A stretch of DNA of 64,000 bases from Peptoniphilus sp. GNH (GCA_021307325.1 CP089931.1:1574979-1638978), one strand, 5' to 3'. Shown: positions 8,771-17,793, numbered from the stretch's first letter. Made by a program: numbers and translations. The notes: generated by a model from the letters alone, not told the origin.

Positions 8771-9380
8771 GGGATTTTTTGTAGCCTTTGAAGGACCTGA
8801 TGGTTGCGGCAAATCCACAATTTCAAAAATGATTTTAGAAAAATTCACCCTGGATGGTCTTAAAGTTATAAGATCAAGAGAGCCGGGTGGCACCGATATA
8901 GGTGAAAAGATAAGAAATATAATCCTTGATAATGAAAATGTAGCCATGGATGCCAGAACAGAGGCCCTTTTGTATGCGGCATCCAGAGCCCAACATGTCC
9001 ATGAAAAAATTTTACCTGCCTTAAAAGAAGGATATCTGGTCTTGTCGGATAGATATGTTTTGTCATCTCTAATTTACCAAGGGCTTGTAAGAGGGCTTGG
9101 TTTTGATGAGGTTTCAAAAATAAATGATTTTGCCACAAGTTCTTTGAAGGCTGATTTGAGCATAATCCTTCTACCTAAAAAATCGACTTTTAAGAGAAAG
9201 GAAAAAGAAGGGCTGGATAGGCTGGAGAATGAGGGAGAAGATTTCCACAACAAAGTGCTAGAAGCCTATAAATCCTATGCAAAGACTACTAAGTCAGTAT
9301 TTATAGATGCCTCCATGAGTATAGATGAGGTCTTTAAGGCGACTTACATGGAGATAAAAAAAGCTATGGAGAATAAATAA
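8763..9380 (+). CDS. tmk: Thymidylate kinase
   Basis: A 205-aa cytosolic kinase that converts dTMP to dTDP with ATP. It shows the P-loop FEGPDGCGKST at residue 8, the DR[YF] motif (LSDRYVLSSLIYQG) near 97 and the arginine-rich LID that follows. The usual tmk motif SREPGGT is at about residue 39. It overlaps the decarboxylase end by 8 nt, with GGAGG just before the ATG. The length is standard. Confidence 0.95.
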   Translation: MNRGFFVAFEGPDGCGKSTISKMILEKFTLDGLKVIRSREPGGTDIGEKIRNIILDNENVAMDARTEALLYAASRAQHVHEKILPALKEGYLVLSDRYVLSSLIYQGLVRGLGFDEVSKINDFATSSLKADLSIILLPKKSTFKRKEKEGLDRLENEGEDFHNKVLEAYKSYAKTTKSVFIDASMSIDEVFKATYMEIKKAMENK

Positions 9381-9718
9381 TGAAACTTTTGATTACTATA
9401 GTTCAAGATTTTGACAGCGATTACTTAATTGAAAAGCTTACTGAAGAAAATTTTAGAGTGACCAAACTCTCGTCTAGTGGTGGGTTTTTAAAATCTGGCA
9501 ACACGACAATTTTTTCCGGAGTAGATGACGAGAGGCTGGAGGATTATTTGCAAATTATAAGAAAAAATTGCAAGACAAGAGAGCTTACCAAGACAATCCA
9601 AACCTCTGGTATGCCGGGTCAAATGTTTTCTTCATCTCTTATGTCTATGCCAATTCAAATTCAAGTGGGCGGGGCTACAGTTTTTATACTTGATATCTAT
9701 GATTTCAGGAGGTATTAA
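9380..9718 (+). CDS. darA: Cyclic-di-AMP receptor DarA/PstA-like, canonical copy
   Basis: A 112-aa PII-like protein (YaaQ/DarA/PstA family). It carries the signature NFRVTKL then SSGGFLKSGNTT, including Asn24, Arg26 and Thr28, which correspond to known c-di-AMP contacts of PstA. Residues ~73-95 form the long loop (rich in Ser/Met/Gly) typical of the family's B-loop. It is expected to form a trimer and sense c-di-AMP, with target unknown. The start overlaps the tmk stop. It sits in the conserved yaaQ position between tmk and holB. The potassium transport genes trkA/trkH, a usual c-di-AMP theme, lie ~11 kb away. Confidence 0.88.
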   Translation: MKLLITIVQDFDSDYLIEKLTEENFRVTKLSSSGGFLKSGNTTIFSGVDDERLEDYLQIIRKNCKTRELTKTIQTSGMPGQMFSSSLMSMPIQIQVGGATVFILDIYDFRRY

Positions 9719-9723
9719 AACTA

Positions 9724-10008
9724 TTGAAACTTATTATTGCCATTATCCAAGACCAGTATATAGAAAGAGTTCTAGCAAGGCTCGTTGAGGCTCGCATCAC
9801 CGTTACAAAACTTTCTTCTAGTGGAGGGTTTTTCAAGTCGGGCAACACCACACTTCTTATTGGGGTCATTGATGAAAAGATAGAGCTTGTAGATCAGATT
9901 ATGAAAGAAGTTTGCCACAAAAATCTGGTAGAAAAGGACGAAGAAAAGATAGAAGTATCGGGGGCAAGCTTATTTTTCGTGGATGTGAACAAGTGTCTGA
10001 GTATTTAA
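9724..10008 (+). CDS. Second DarA/YaaQ-like protein, short divergent paralogue
   Basis: A 94-aa tandem paralogue of the preceding gene. It starts at TTG 9724 with AGGAGG at 9708-9713. The family core TKLSSSGGFFKSGNTT is kept. However, positions 24 and 26 are Arg and Thr instead of the ligand-contacting Asn and Arg, and the long flexible loop is replaced by a short acidic KDEEKIE segment. It could form mixed trimers, bind a different ligand or be a ligand-free partner; these are inferences. Many relatives have one yaaQ gene here, so the duplication is notable. holB begins inside its last 16 nt. Confidence 0.8.
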   Translation: MKLIIAIIQDQYIERVLARLVEARITVTKLSSSGGFFKSGNTTLLIGVIDEKIELVDQIMKEVCHKNLVEKDEEKIEVSGASLFFVDVNKCLSI

Positions 10009-10889
10009 CATTTGAAAATCTTTTGGGAAATGAAAAGGCGAAAGAACTCCTATTAAAAGATTTGGAAGTGGGCAGCAATCACTCCTATCTTTTTTTGGGC
10101 AGAGAGGGCCTTGGTAAATTTCTTTTTGCTCAAGCTTTTGCCAGAAAAATTTTGCAGATAGATGAAATTTGCCATTCCGATCTCAAAATCATAGAAGATA
10201 AAATTTCCATAAAAAAATCTCAAATAGAAGAAGTGGTTGAAGATTCCTTTAGATTGCCCAGGTATAAGAAGTACAAGGTCTATATAATAAGGGACTTTGA
10301 CAAGGCTAGCAAGGAAGCTCAAAACGCTCTTTTAAAGACCTTAGAAGAACCCCTAGCTCATGTGAAATTAATCCTTGTGGCTTCAAATAATGAAAATATT
10401 TTGCCGACAATTTTATCAAGGGCAAAGCTTATAAAGTTCTATCCCCTAAGAGATGATGAAATAATGGGACATCTGCTTTTTATGGGTTATAATAAAATAA
10501 GAGCAGAAGATGCAATAAGATTTGCCAAGGGCTCGATAGGAAAAGCTCTTGAAATCTTAGCCGATGTGGATTTTTTTGATTTGAAGATAAAAACAGAGGC
10601 GGCTTTAAAAAGCCTTCTTACTTTTGGAGGATTCGAAGCTTATAGAACTTTTAAATTTTTTGAAGATAAAAAAGATGATATAGATATATTGCTCGAGATT
10701 AGCTACTATTATGTGAGAAATCTGGCTATCAACCCGACTTTGAGAAAAGACTTTGAGGGCTTGGAGCTTAGAAGAATTTTGAATATGTCTAGTCTTATAA
10801 TTGAGGCTAGAGAAAAATTGAACTTTAATGTGAATTTTAGAGCAGCACTTATGCCGCTTTTACTATATATAGGGGGAGAAGATGATTGA
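9993..10889 (+). CDS. holB: DNA polymerase III delta' subunit-like clamp-loader protein
   Basis: A 298-aa protein starting with SEYLTFENLLGNEKAKELL. It has the AAA+ layout of delta'/gamma clamp-loader subunits: FLGREGLGKFLFAQAFA in the Walker A position (GREGLGKF, degenerate at the last Ser/Thr), then KVYIIRDFDKASKEAQNALLKTLEEP and the sensor-1 region LVASNNENILPTILSRAKLIKF. It loads the sliding clamp during replication. No CxC zinc cluster was noticed. I prefer GTG 9993 over the upstream in-frame start, because the extra 27 residues are basic and lie inside darA2. The upstream ribosome site is weak, so translational coupling is likely. Confidence 0.9.
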   Translation: MSEYLTFENLLGNEKAKELLLKDLEVGSNHSYLFLGREGLGKFLFAQAFARKILQIDEICHSDLKIIEDKISIKKSQIEEVVEDSFRLPRYKKYKVYIIRDFDKASKEAQNALLKTLEEPLAHVKLILVASNNENILPTILSRAKLIKFYPLRDDEIMGHLLFMGYNKIRAEDAIRFAKGSIGKALEILADVDFFDLKIKTEAALKSLLTFGGFEAYRTFKFFEDKKDDIDILLEISYYYVRNLAINPTLRKDFEGLELRRILNMSSLIIEAREKLNFNVNFRAALMPLLLYIGGEDD

Positions 10890-11808
10890 TACAGCAGGCG
10901 TGAGATTTAAGCGCAACGGGAAAATATATTTTTTCGATATAAATGAAACGGGCGCTAAAATCGGAGACTCTGTAATTGTTGAAACGATTAGAGGAATTGA
11001 AATGGGATATGTTGCAAGTAAAAAGGCCATATCCGAAGATGAAGATTTTGCAAAAAATCTAAAACCCATTATAAGAATAGCTACTGATGAAGATAGAACC
11101 AAGCAAATAGATAACAGAAATAATGCCAAAGAGGCTGCCATAATATGCACTCAAAAGATAAAAGACCACAAGCTGGATATGAGATTAGTCGGAGCCGAAT
11201 ACACTTTCGACAAAAGCAAGCTCCTCTTTTATTTTATAGCAGATGAGAGAATAGATTTTAGAGAGCTAGTTAGAGATTTGGCTGCAATATTTAAAACGAG
11301 AATTGAGCTTAGGCAGATAGGAGTAAGAGATCAGGCCAAGATAGTGGGAGCCTTGGGCTGCTGTGGAAGGGAAACTTGCTGCTCTAAATTTTTGACAGAC
11401 TTTGCTCCGGTATCCATAAAGATGGCAAAAGATCAGGGTTTATCCCTAAATCCGACTAAGATTTCAGGCAGTTGTGGCAGGCTCATGTGCTGCCTAAAGT
11501 ATGAGCAAGAAGGATATGAGTGCATTTTAAAGAGGATGCCCCAAGTAGGCGAATGTGTCGAAACTAAAGATGGCAAGGGAGTCGTTGTGGAAACTTACAC
11601 CATTCAAGAATTGGTAAAGGTCAAATTCAAAGAAGATGACGACGAAGAATTGCAAATCTATGACATTAAAGATATAAAAAGAACAAAAAGATGCGGCAGA
11701 TTCAACAGAGAAAATGAAAAAGACAAAACAGCCAAGGACGAGGACTATTTTGAATCTGAAGATCCAGAACAAGGACTGACAGATGAAGAAAATTTTGAAG
11801 ATTTATAA
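10882..11808 (+). CDS. ricT: PSP1-domain protein RicT (YaaT)
   Basis: A 308-aa protein of the RicT/YaaT (PSP1) family. It starts VRFKRNGKIYFFD and has two conserved cysteine clusters, GCCGRETCCSKFL around residue 160 and CGRLMCCLKYE around 200. In B. subtilis RicT joins RicA/RicF in a complex that carries Fe-S clusters and steers RNase Y processing. The tail (from ~280) is acidic and variable. It overlaps holB by 8 nt, as in the conserved operon. No RicA/RicF homologue is visible in this window. Confidence 0.92.
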   Translation: MIDTAGVRFKRNGKIYFFDINETGAKIGDSVIVETIRGIEMGYVASKKAISEDEDFAKNLKPIIRIATDEDRTKQIDNRNNAKEAAIICTQKIKDHKLDMRLVGAEYTFDKSKLLFYFIADERIDFRELVRDLAAIFKTRIELRQIGVRDQAKIVGALGCCGRETCCSKFLTDFAPVSIKMAKDQGLSLNPTKISGSCGRLMCCLKYEQEGYECILKRMPQVGECVETKDGKGVVVETYTIQELVKVKFKEDDDEELQIYDIKDIKRTKRCGRFNRENEKDKTAKDEDYFESEDPEQGLTDEENFEDL

Positions 11809-13834
11809 AAATTTTAAAACTAAAACAAATAGAAGTTTGGATGAAATATTTTCCAAAAATACAAATTGGACAAGGGTATTGGGAGTGCTATGCCTTTGTC
11901 TTTTTATATTTTCTTTTATTTATGATTATATTTCAGACTTGAGATACAATTTTAAAACCTTGCTTGCCATATATATAGTGGTGTCTTTTGCTATATTTTT
12001 TCTGCTTTTTATTCTCTTGGAAAAAATTCATAAAAAAATCAAAAATCTAAATAGCAATTTTTTGGTCTTTGAAATACTTATAATTTTTGGCATTTATAAG
12101 ATAATAAGTGCCTGTCCAGATGATTTTTCAGATTTGCAATTGCTGGGACTTGCCTTTCTTTTAAGTCTACCCTTTTTATTTGCCTACATAGGTCTAAGGC
12201 TCTTGGCAGGAAGAAAAAAAGTCGGCTACTTATTTTTATTTCCCAATGTCTTAATTATTTCCATCTTATTATTTTTTCTTTTTAAAGATTCTTTTGGAGC
12301 CAGAAAGGATTTTAGTTTTGATGTCAAAAGGGGACCCTATCAAGTTATTTTCAAAGACTATGAGAGTGTTAAAAAGACCCTAGATTTAAGACCTTACGTC
12401 AAATATTCCAGCAGTTTTAAACCCAAGACAGCTAGAAAATTAAGAGATTTAATAAATGCTGATAAGCTATCTAATGCCAAGCTAAGAGGCAGGATAGCCT
12501 ATCCTAAGAATTTAGATAAAAAAGATTTAAAGACTGCCCCGCTTTTTGTACTTGTCCATGGCAACCATCAGATGACTACTGATTCTTATAGAGGCTATGA
12601 CTATCTTTTAGATTATCTCGCCTCTAAGGGTATGATTGCAGTTTCAGTTGATGAGAAAGTTTTAAATGGCTTTTATGAAATTTCACTTTCAGATGAGATG
12701 GGAGCAAGGGCTCTTATGCTACTTGAAAATATAAAATATCTCGTAGAAAATCCAGAAGGTTTAGATATCCCATCTATTTCAAATGACAATGCCATATATC
12801 TTGCTGGGCACTCCAGAGGAGCCGAGGCAATCATGACAGCCTACAACTTGAATGATTTAAATAAGTTTCCCAACAAGGGCAGCAAAAACCTAGACTTTAA
12901 ATTTAATATAAGGGGTCTTATTTCGATTGCAGGCACTCACAATCAGTATGACCTTGGCGGCAAGGAAATATTAGCATCAAATACAGATCTACTATTTGTC
13001 CACGGAAGTCATGACAGGGATTTGGAAGATTTTGAAGGCCTTAGAGCCTACAAGTATTCCAGCCTTGGCCCAGAAAATTTCAAGGCGGCAGTCTATTTAA
13101 GAGGGGCATCTCATGGTATGTTTAATCAGCTTTGGCAGGAAAAAGACCAAGACTATCCAGAAAAATTTTTTATTGATGGCGATGGCTTACTAAAAAGAAG
13201 AACTCAGGAAAATATTTTAAAGAGTTTAATTTTTGATTTTATCGAGTCCTCAAGATGTGGAAGGGGAGAAAATTTTGGCAAAAAACTTTTAAAGACATTA
13301 GACTCTAAAAAGGCATTTTGCCAATTTCAAAAGGGCCCTTCTAAAATAATAAATGACTATGAAGAAGATTATGACATTGAAACAGCTAGCATAGGTGGCC
13401 GCAACAAATTCAAGGGCTTTTCTTCTTATTACGAGTTTGAAAAAGAAGATCTGGGATCTGGTCTTTATCTGGAAGCCACAGCAAACTCAAGCTACGAAAC
13501 ATATCTTAAAAATCCAATAGAATTTAAAGAGTTATCTCTTGTGATAGAAAATTTGAGCCTAGACGGCATAGGGGCATCTTTGGAAGTTTCAGACATATAC
13601 GGAGAGAGTGCAAGGCTTGATCTACCTGATATAAAAGGGCCAGAGAAGTTTTACAGATCTAAAATTGCCTATCTTAAAGATGATTATGATTTAAAGTCCA
13701 TCCCCATAAGTCTTAGCTTTTCTTTTGAAGATTTTCAAAAGAAAAATCCGCTTTTAAAAGATGAAATCAGATATGTAAATTTAATTTTACATTTTGGAGA
13801 AATTTTTTTAGATGATATGGCTTATAAAAATTAA
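11783..13834 (+). CDS. Membrane protein with C-terminal alpha/beta hydrolase domain
   Basis: A 683-aa protein. Residues ~30-165 contain about five hydrophobic helices (for example VLGVLCLCLFIFSFIYDYI and ILIIFGIYKIISA). From ~245 an alpha/beta hydrolase domain follows: oxyanion-strand LFVLVHGNHQMTTDS, nucleophile elbow AGHSRGAEA near residue 350, and a late GASHGMF histidine region near 450. A ~170-residue C-terminal beta-rich extension is not recognised. The pattern resembles lipase/esterase or PAF-acetylhydrolase-like enzymes; the substrate is unknown. The hydrolase domain probably faces outside. The start overlaps ricT by 26 nt with a weak ribosome site, so it may be read through from the ricT operon. 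Confidence 0.75.
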   Translation: MKKILKIYKNFKTKTNRSLDEIFSKNTNWTRVLGVLCLCLFIFSFIYDYISDLRYNFKTLLAIYIVVSFAIFFLLFILLEKIHKKIKNLNSNFLVFEILIIFGIYKIISACPDDFSDLQLLGLAFLLSLPFLFAYIGLRLLAGRKKVGYLFLFPNVLIISILLFFLFKDSFGARKDFSFDVKRGPYQVIFKDYESVKKTLDLRPYVKYSSSFKPKTARKLRDLINADKLSNAKLRGRIAYPKNLDKKDLKTAPLFVLVHGNHQMTTDSYRGYDYLLDYLASKGMIAVSVDEKVLNGFYEISLSDEMGARALMLLENIKYLVENPEGLDIPSISNDNAIYLAGHSRGAEAIMTAYNLNDLNKFPNKGSKNLDFKFNIRGLISIAGTHNQYDLGGKEILASNTDLLFVHGSHDRDLEDFEGLRAYKYSSLGPENFKAAVYLRGASHGMFNQLWQEKDQDYPEKFFIDGDGLLKRRTQENILKSLIFDFIESSRCGRGENFGKKLLKTLDSKKAFCQFQKGPSKIINDYEEDYDIETASIGGRNKFKGFSSYYEFEKEDLGSGLYLEATANSSYETYLKNPIEFKELSLVIENLSLDGIGASLEVSDIYGESARLDLPDIKGPEKFYRSKIAYLKDDYDLKSIPISLSFSFEDFQKKNPLLKDEIRYVNLILHFGEIFLDDMAYKN

Positions 13835-13887
13835 AAATGGGTATGCTGTAAATTGTAAGATGTAAAATTATTAAGGAGGAATAAAAA

Positions 13888-14382
13888 ATGAAAATGTCAA
13901 AAAAATTAAGAAATGCACTTAATGATCAATTCAACTTTGAACTAGAAAGTGCCTATATTTACAAGGCAATGGAAGCCTACTTCACATCAGAAGACATGAG
14001 AGGATTTTCAAACTTCATGAAACATCAAGCTGACGAAGAAATCGAACATGCCAACAAGATCTATGACTTCCTCTTTGAAATGGACGAAAAACCAGAATAC
14101 GAAGCAATCCCAAAGCCAGAAACAAGCGGATTCAAAGGCTATACAGAAGTATTTAAACTAGCCTATGAACACGAAAAGGTCGTTACAGAAAGAATTCAAA
14201 AGATCTATGAACTGGCTAAGAAGGAAGGCAATGCCGAAGTTTCAATCTTTATGCAATGGTATGTAAAAGAACAAATTGAAGAAGAAGACAACTTCAGATA
14301 TATCATTACCAAGATGGAAAGAATTAAAGGCAACTGGGGCGGCTTATACATCTTTGACAACGAATTGGGACAAAGAAAGTAA
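13888..14382 (+). CDS. ftnA: Non-haem ferritin
   Basis: A 164-aa ferritin. The four-helix bundle carries the ferroxidase residues in NFELESAYIYKAMEAYF (Glu, Tyr), the helix-B motif ADEEIEHANKIYDF and a later VKEQIEEEDNFRYI. It stores iron as ferrihydrite in a 24-mer shell. AAGGAGG precedes the ATG. It is followed by a strong terminator and appears monocistronic, with TGTAA-rich DNA immediately upstream. Codon use is smooth and suggests high expression. Together with the P1B-6 ATPase locus at 55.4-57.8 kb this organism may have two iron-storage routes. Confidence 0.95.
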   Translation: MKMSKKLRNALNDQFNFELESAYIYKAMEAYFTSEDMRGFSNFMKHQADEEIEHANKIYDFLFEMDEKPEYEAIPKPETSGFKGYTEVFKLAYEHEKVVTERIQKIYELAKKEGNAEVSIFMQWYVKEQIEEEDNFRYIITKMERIKGNWGGLYIFDNELGQRK

Positions 14383-14400
14383 AAAGATGTCTTGAATGAA

Positions 14401-14433
14401 AAAGAGTCTACAAATCTTTGTAGGCTCTTTTTT
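14401..14433 (+). terminator. Terminator after ferritin
   Basis: AAAGAGTCTACAAA pairs with TTTGTAGGCTCTTT (one mismatch), followed by a T run. Confidence 0.9.
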
Positions 14434-14508
14434 GTATTTATTTTTAAAATACCCTTTTAAATTTGGCTATGCTCCTTTATCATATTGTTTATCTTTTCTT
14501 AGTTTTTA

Positions 14509-14539
14509 TTGTTTATAGAAAAAACATTTCACTTATAAT
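14509..14539 (+). promoter_or_regulatory. Probable promoter of the sigma-54 activator gene
   Basis: TTGTTT (14509-14514), a 19-nt spacer and TATAAT (14534-14539) lie 45 nt before the gene's ATG. The spacer is long, so confidence is moderate. Confidence 0.5.
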
Positions 14540-14584
14540 AAAAAATAAGAGATAAATTAAATGTATAAGAGGAGGAATTATCAT

Positions 14585-15949
14585 ATGATTTCTTATAAGG
14601 GACTCTTTGAATCAATGAAAGAGGGAGTGCTCATATGTGATCAAGACTCAAACATCATTTACTGCAACAAGGCCTACTTGAATTTCATAAATAAAAATTT
14701 CGAAGAAATAAAAGGTAAAAAAATTACAGAGATTAGAAAAGGAGCAAGACAACCTGGCGTCATAGAAAGTGGCAAGGCCCTTGTTGGTCTTGTCAGAAAG
14801 GAAGAAGAGGAAGAATATTTTGTAAATATCTATCCCATAGTAGAAGATAAAGAGGTAAGAGGTGGCATATCTCTTGTTACCTTTTTAAAGGATGCCGAAT
14901 TTATAAAAGATGGACTTTATGAAATAGAAAGAAGAAATAGATACTTAAAAGAGTGGATGAGGGAAAACAACGGGACTCGCTATACCTTTGATTCCATAGT
15001 GGCAGCAGATGAACCATCCATAGAAACAATGAAGCTTGCCAAAAAAATTGCTCATAGGGATGTCGATGTTTTGATACAGGGCGAATCTGGCACTGGCAAG
15101 GAGCTGTATGCCCAATCCATCCACAACGAATCAAAAAGAGGGGGCAAACCCTTCGTAGCTATAAATTGTTCTACCTTCCCCAAGGACCTCTTAGAAGCCG
15201 AACTCTTTGGATATGAGCAAGGAGCTTTCACGGGAGCTGCCAAGGGCGGGAAGACGGGGCTTTTTGAATCGGCAAGTGGCGGTACAATATTTTTTGATGA
15301 AATTTCTGAGATGGATTTGAGTTTACAGGCCAAACTTCTTAGAGTCCTCCAAGAAAAAAAGATTAGAAAAATCGGCGGGCGAGAGGAGCTTGACATAGAT
15401 GTGAGGATTATTTCCGCCTGCAATGTGGACTTATTAAAATATATAGCAGAAGGCAAATTCCGCAAAGACCTCTATTACAGAATAGCAGTAATCCCAATTG
15501 AGATAAGACCTCTAAGAGAGAGAAGAAAGGATATAGATAGTCTTGTAGACCATTTTTTAGGCAAGATGAACACCAGACTAAAGAAAAATTTTATTCTTAC
15601 AGAAGGAGCAAGAGAGCTGCTTAGAAGTTATAATTGGCCCGGCAATATAAGAGAACTAAAAAATGTCTTGGAATTTTCTGCGGTAATGACTGGCGATGAT
15701 ATCTTAGACGAGGACTCCTTTCCACCAAAAATGTTTGAAAACATTGAAAAAATAAAATCACAAGACAAAAAAGTTGGCAGAAGTTTAAAAGAAAGGACGC
15801 AGGATTTCGAACGCAAAGAAATTTTAAAAGAGCTTTCAGGCTTGGATGACACGACCAAAAATAGACAAATTGTCGCAAAAAGACTAGGAATTTCATTGGC
15901 ATCGCTCTACAATAAATTAAGCGATTCTAAAAAAATAGAAAAGCAATGA
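14585..15949 (+). CDS. Sigma-54-dependent transcriptional activator with PAS sensor domain
   Basis: A 454-aa bacterial enhancer-binding protein. Residues ~1-110 form a PAS-like sensor (LFESMKEGVLICDQDSNIIY). The AAA+ domain has Walker A GESGTGKE near 165, the sigma-54-contacting GAFTGA near 217, Walker B GGTIFFDEI and the RKDLYYRI arginine finger region. A C-terminal Fis-type helix-turn-helix (NRQIVAKRLGISLASLYNKL) completes it. ATG 14585 is chosen because GAGGAGG lies 8 nt upstream, whereas the first ATG has none. It lies directly before a perfect -24/-12 promoter driving the transporter/AtuA genes and almost certainly controls them. The PAS ligand is unknown. Confidence 0.92.
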   Translation: MISYKGLFESMKEGVLICDQDSNIIYCNKAYLNFINKNFEEIKGKKITEIRKGARQPGVIESGKALVGLVRKEEEEEYFVNIYPIVEDKEVRGGISLVTFLKDAEFIKDGLYEIERRNRYLKEWMRENNGTRYTFDSIVAADEPSIETMKLAKKIAHRDVDVLIQGESGTGKELYAQSIHNESKRGGKPFVAINCSTFPKDLLEAELFGYEQGAFTGAAKGGKTGLFESASGGTIFFDEISEMDLSLQAKLLRVLQEKKIRKIGGREELDIDVRIISACNVDLLKYIAEGKFRKDLYYRIAVIPIEIRPLRERRKDIDSLVDHFLGKMNTRLKKNFILTEGARELLRSYNWPGNIRELKNVLEFSAVMTGDDILDEDSFPPKMFENIEKIKSQDKKVGRSLKERTQDFERKEILKELSGLDDTTKNRQIVAKRLGISLASLYNKLSDSKKIEKQ

Positions 15950-16013
15950 CCGAACTTCTAAAAATTTAGAAAGATTAAGTAATGATTTATATTATCGTTA
16001 AACTTGATGAAAC

Positions 16014-16027
16014 GTTTGCCTGCAAAC
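16014..16027. promoter_or_regulatory. Candidate upstream activator site (inverted repeat) for the sigma-54 activator
   Basis: The perfect palindrome GTTTGC-CT-GCAAAC is extended by imperfect AA/TT flanks. It lies ~220 bp upstream of the -24/-12 promoter, a usual distance for enhancer sites bound by Fis-type activators. Assignment is by position and symmetry only. Confidence 0.5.
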
Positions 16028-16055
16028 TTTTAAAAATTGCAAAAAACAAATAAAA

Positions 16056-16108
16056 ATAAAAATCCTCAGATTTTTTCTAAAATGTTGGAAAAAAATGGGG
16101 ATTTTTTT
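16056..16108 (+). terminator. Probable terminator of the activator gene
   Basis: The AAAAATCC...ATTTTTTC arm pairs with GAAAAAAATGGGGATTTTT as a long imperfect stem followed by T residues. The rest of 15950-16248 is AT-rich with no gene seen. Confidence 0.5.
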
Positions 16109-16248
16109 AATTTTCACCTCCAAAAATTTTCTAAAAAAAATAAAATAAAAAATTTCCGCCTATGTTTTGGCTTACAAGACATCAAAAAACAGTCCTTTTA
16201 TAAAAAAATTTATAAAAAACTTTTTTATTTTTGAAAATTTTAGAGTTT

Positions 16249-16264
16249 TGGCACGAACCTTGCA
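16249..16264 (+). promoter_or_regulatory. Sigma-54 (-24/-12) promoter
   Basis: TGGCACG-N4-TTGCA matches the sigma-54 consensus (GG and GC elements correctly spaced) without mismatch. It lies 138 bp upstream of the CitMHS transporter start. Confidence 0.9.
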
Positions 16265-16401
16265 ATAATATTTTTTGCAATGATGCTTATTATTCAAGAG
16301 GAGTTTGAAATTTTCGCAATAAGTCCATAAATAAGCTAACAATAATTTGTTACATATTAGTGGGAATTTCATCCGACCTTAAAATCAAGGAGGAATTATT
16401 T

Positions 16402-17733
16402 ATGAATTTAGCATTGATAGGTCTTTTGACCATCCTAATCATGTTGGGATTGATTATGACCAAAAGACTCTCGACCCTCTTGGCTCTTATAATAGTGCCA
16501 ATTTTGGGATATCTTTTGGCAAGAGGACTCGACCTTATAACAGTAGAAGAGGCGACCCTCGGTAAGCTTATAACTAATGGATTAAAAAACATAGCCCCTA
16601 CGGGAGTAATGTTTATATTCGCAATTTTGTTTTTTGGAATCCTAACAGATGCCGGAACATTTGACCCTATAATCGAAAGAACTTTAAAAATTGTAGGAAA
16701 AGATCCGGTAAAAATTTGTCTTGGAACTACAATTCTTGCTTGCTTGGTTCACTTAGACGGCTCTGGAGCAGTTACCTTCCTAATCGTAATACCTGCCATG
16801 TTACCACTTTATGAAAAACTTGGCATGAGAAAGACAACACTTGCAACTTGTGCAGCTCTTGGAGCAGGTACTATGAACATGCTACCTTGGGGCGGCCCGA
16901 CAATTCGTGCCATAACAGCTCTAAACTCTACTGCAGCTGATGTCTTTACACCAATGTTGCCAGCTCTTGGAGCAGGTATAATCTTCATTCTTTTGGTATC
17001 TGTCTTTTTAGGAAAGAGAGAAAAAGCTAGAATAGGAAAATCTCTTGAAAATGTTGACTCTGTAAAAGAAGCGGCAAATGAAAAGAAAGACTCCGAATCA
17101 GAAGCAATGAAAAGACCTAAGCTTTTCCCTGTAAACGTGATTCTCATAATTGTAGCAATAGTAGTTCTTATAAAGAATATCTTGCCACCAGCAGCAGTAT
17201 TTATGATCGCAACTGCCCTAGCCATGATTATAAATTATCCAGACCAAAAACAACAAAGAAAGCTTGTAGACAAGCACGCTCCATCAGCTCTCATGATGGC
17301 AAGTATGCTTTTTGCGGCTGGTTCTTTTACAGGAATTGTAAAGGGTTCTGGCATGCTTGATGCCATGGCCCATGCTCTTGTGGAATTGATTCCAGTAGGC
17401 CTTGGAACAAAAATTCCAGTGATAACTGGTATTTTCTCAATGCCTCTATCCTTGGTATTTGACCCAGATTCATACTACTATGGAGTGCTTCCTGTAATAT
17501 CTACTGCAGTTCAAGCCTTTGGCGTAGACCCTGTAATGGTTGGTAGAGCGTCTATAATCGGACAAATGACAACCGGTTTTCCAATCTCTCCACTTACAGG
17601 AGCGACCTTCCTACTTACAGGTCTTGCAGGAATAGACTTGGGAGAACACCAAAAATCCACAATTCCATTTGCATTTTTAAATGCAATTGTAATGCTTATT
17701 GTGGCAGTTATTGTTGGAGCAATAGCTATCTAA
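16402..17733 (+). CDS. CitMHS-family carboxylate transporter
   Basis: A 443-aa membrane protein with ~12 hydrophobic segments. It belongs to the CitMHS (citrate-metal:H+ symporter) group of the ion-transporter superfamily. Characteristic stretches are FILFFGILTDAGTFDPI, HLDGSGAVTFLIVIPAMLPLY, the MNMLPWGGPTIRA loop and the DPDSYYYGVLPV region near residue 350. It imports a di- or tricarboxylate with cation or proton coupling. The substrate here may instead be the branched or aromatic acid handled by the adjacent AtuA proteins, which is an inference. ATG 16402 has AAGGAGG 8 nt upstream; the longer GTG start has no ribosome site. It is the first gene behind the sigma-54 promoter. Confidence 0.85.
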   Translation: MNLALIGLLTILIMLGLIMTKRLSTLLALIIVPILGYLLARGLDLITVEEATLGKLITNGLKNIAPTGVMFIFAILFFGILTDAGTFDPIIERTLKIVGKDPVKICLGTTILACLVHLDGSGAVTFLIVIPAMLPLYEKLGMRKTTLATCAALGAGTMNMLPWGGPTIRAITALNSTAADVFTPMLPALGAGIIFILLVSVFLGKREKARIGKSLENVDSVKEAANEKKDSESEAMKRPKLFPVNVILIIVAIVVLIKNILPPAAVFMIATALAMIINYPDQKQQRKLVDKHAPSALMMASMLFAAGSFTGIVKGSGMLDAMAHALVELIPVGLGTKIPVITGIFSMPLSLVFDPDSYYYGVLPVISTAVQAFGVDPVMVGRASIIGQMTTGFPISPLTGATFLLTGLAGIDLGEHQKSTIPFAFLNAIVMLIVAVIVGAIAI

Positions 17734-17755
17734 ATTAAACTGTTTTAAAAAGCCT

Positions 17756-17793
17756 CAGATATAGGGGCGGCTTGGACTGCCCCTTTGAATCTG
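17756..17793 (+). other. Intercistronic RNA hairpin between transporter and atuA-like gene
   Basis: CAGAT-AGGGGC...GCCCCT-ATCTG forms a stem without a T run, 20-odd nt before the next gene. It may protect or process the mRNA; it is not a terminator by sequence. Confidence 0.5.

Noticed and set aside
16037-16234. A 65-aa frame in the sigma-54 promoter region
   Set aside because: It is Lys/Asn/Phe low complexity in AT-rich DNA, overlaps a terminator stem and has no ribosome site.
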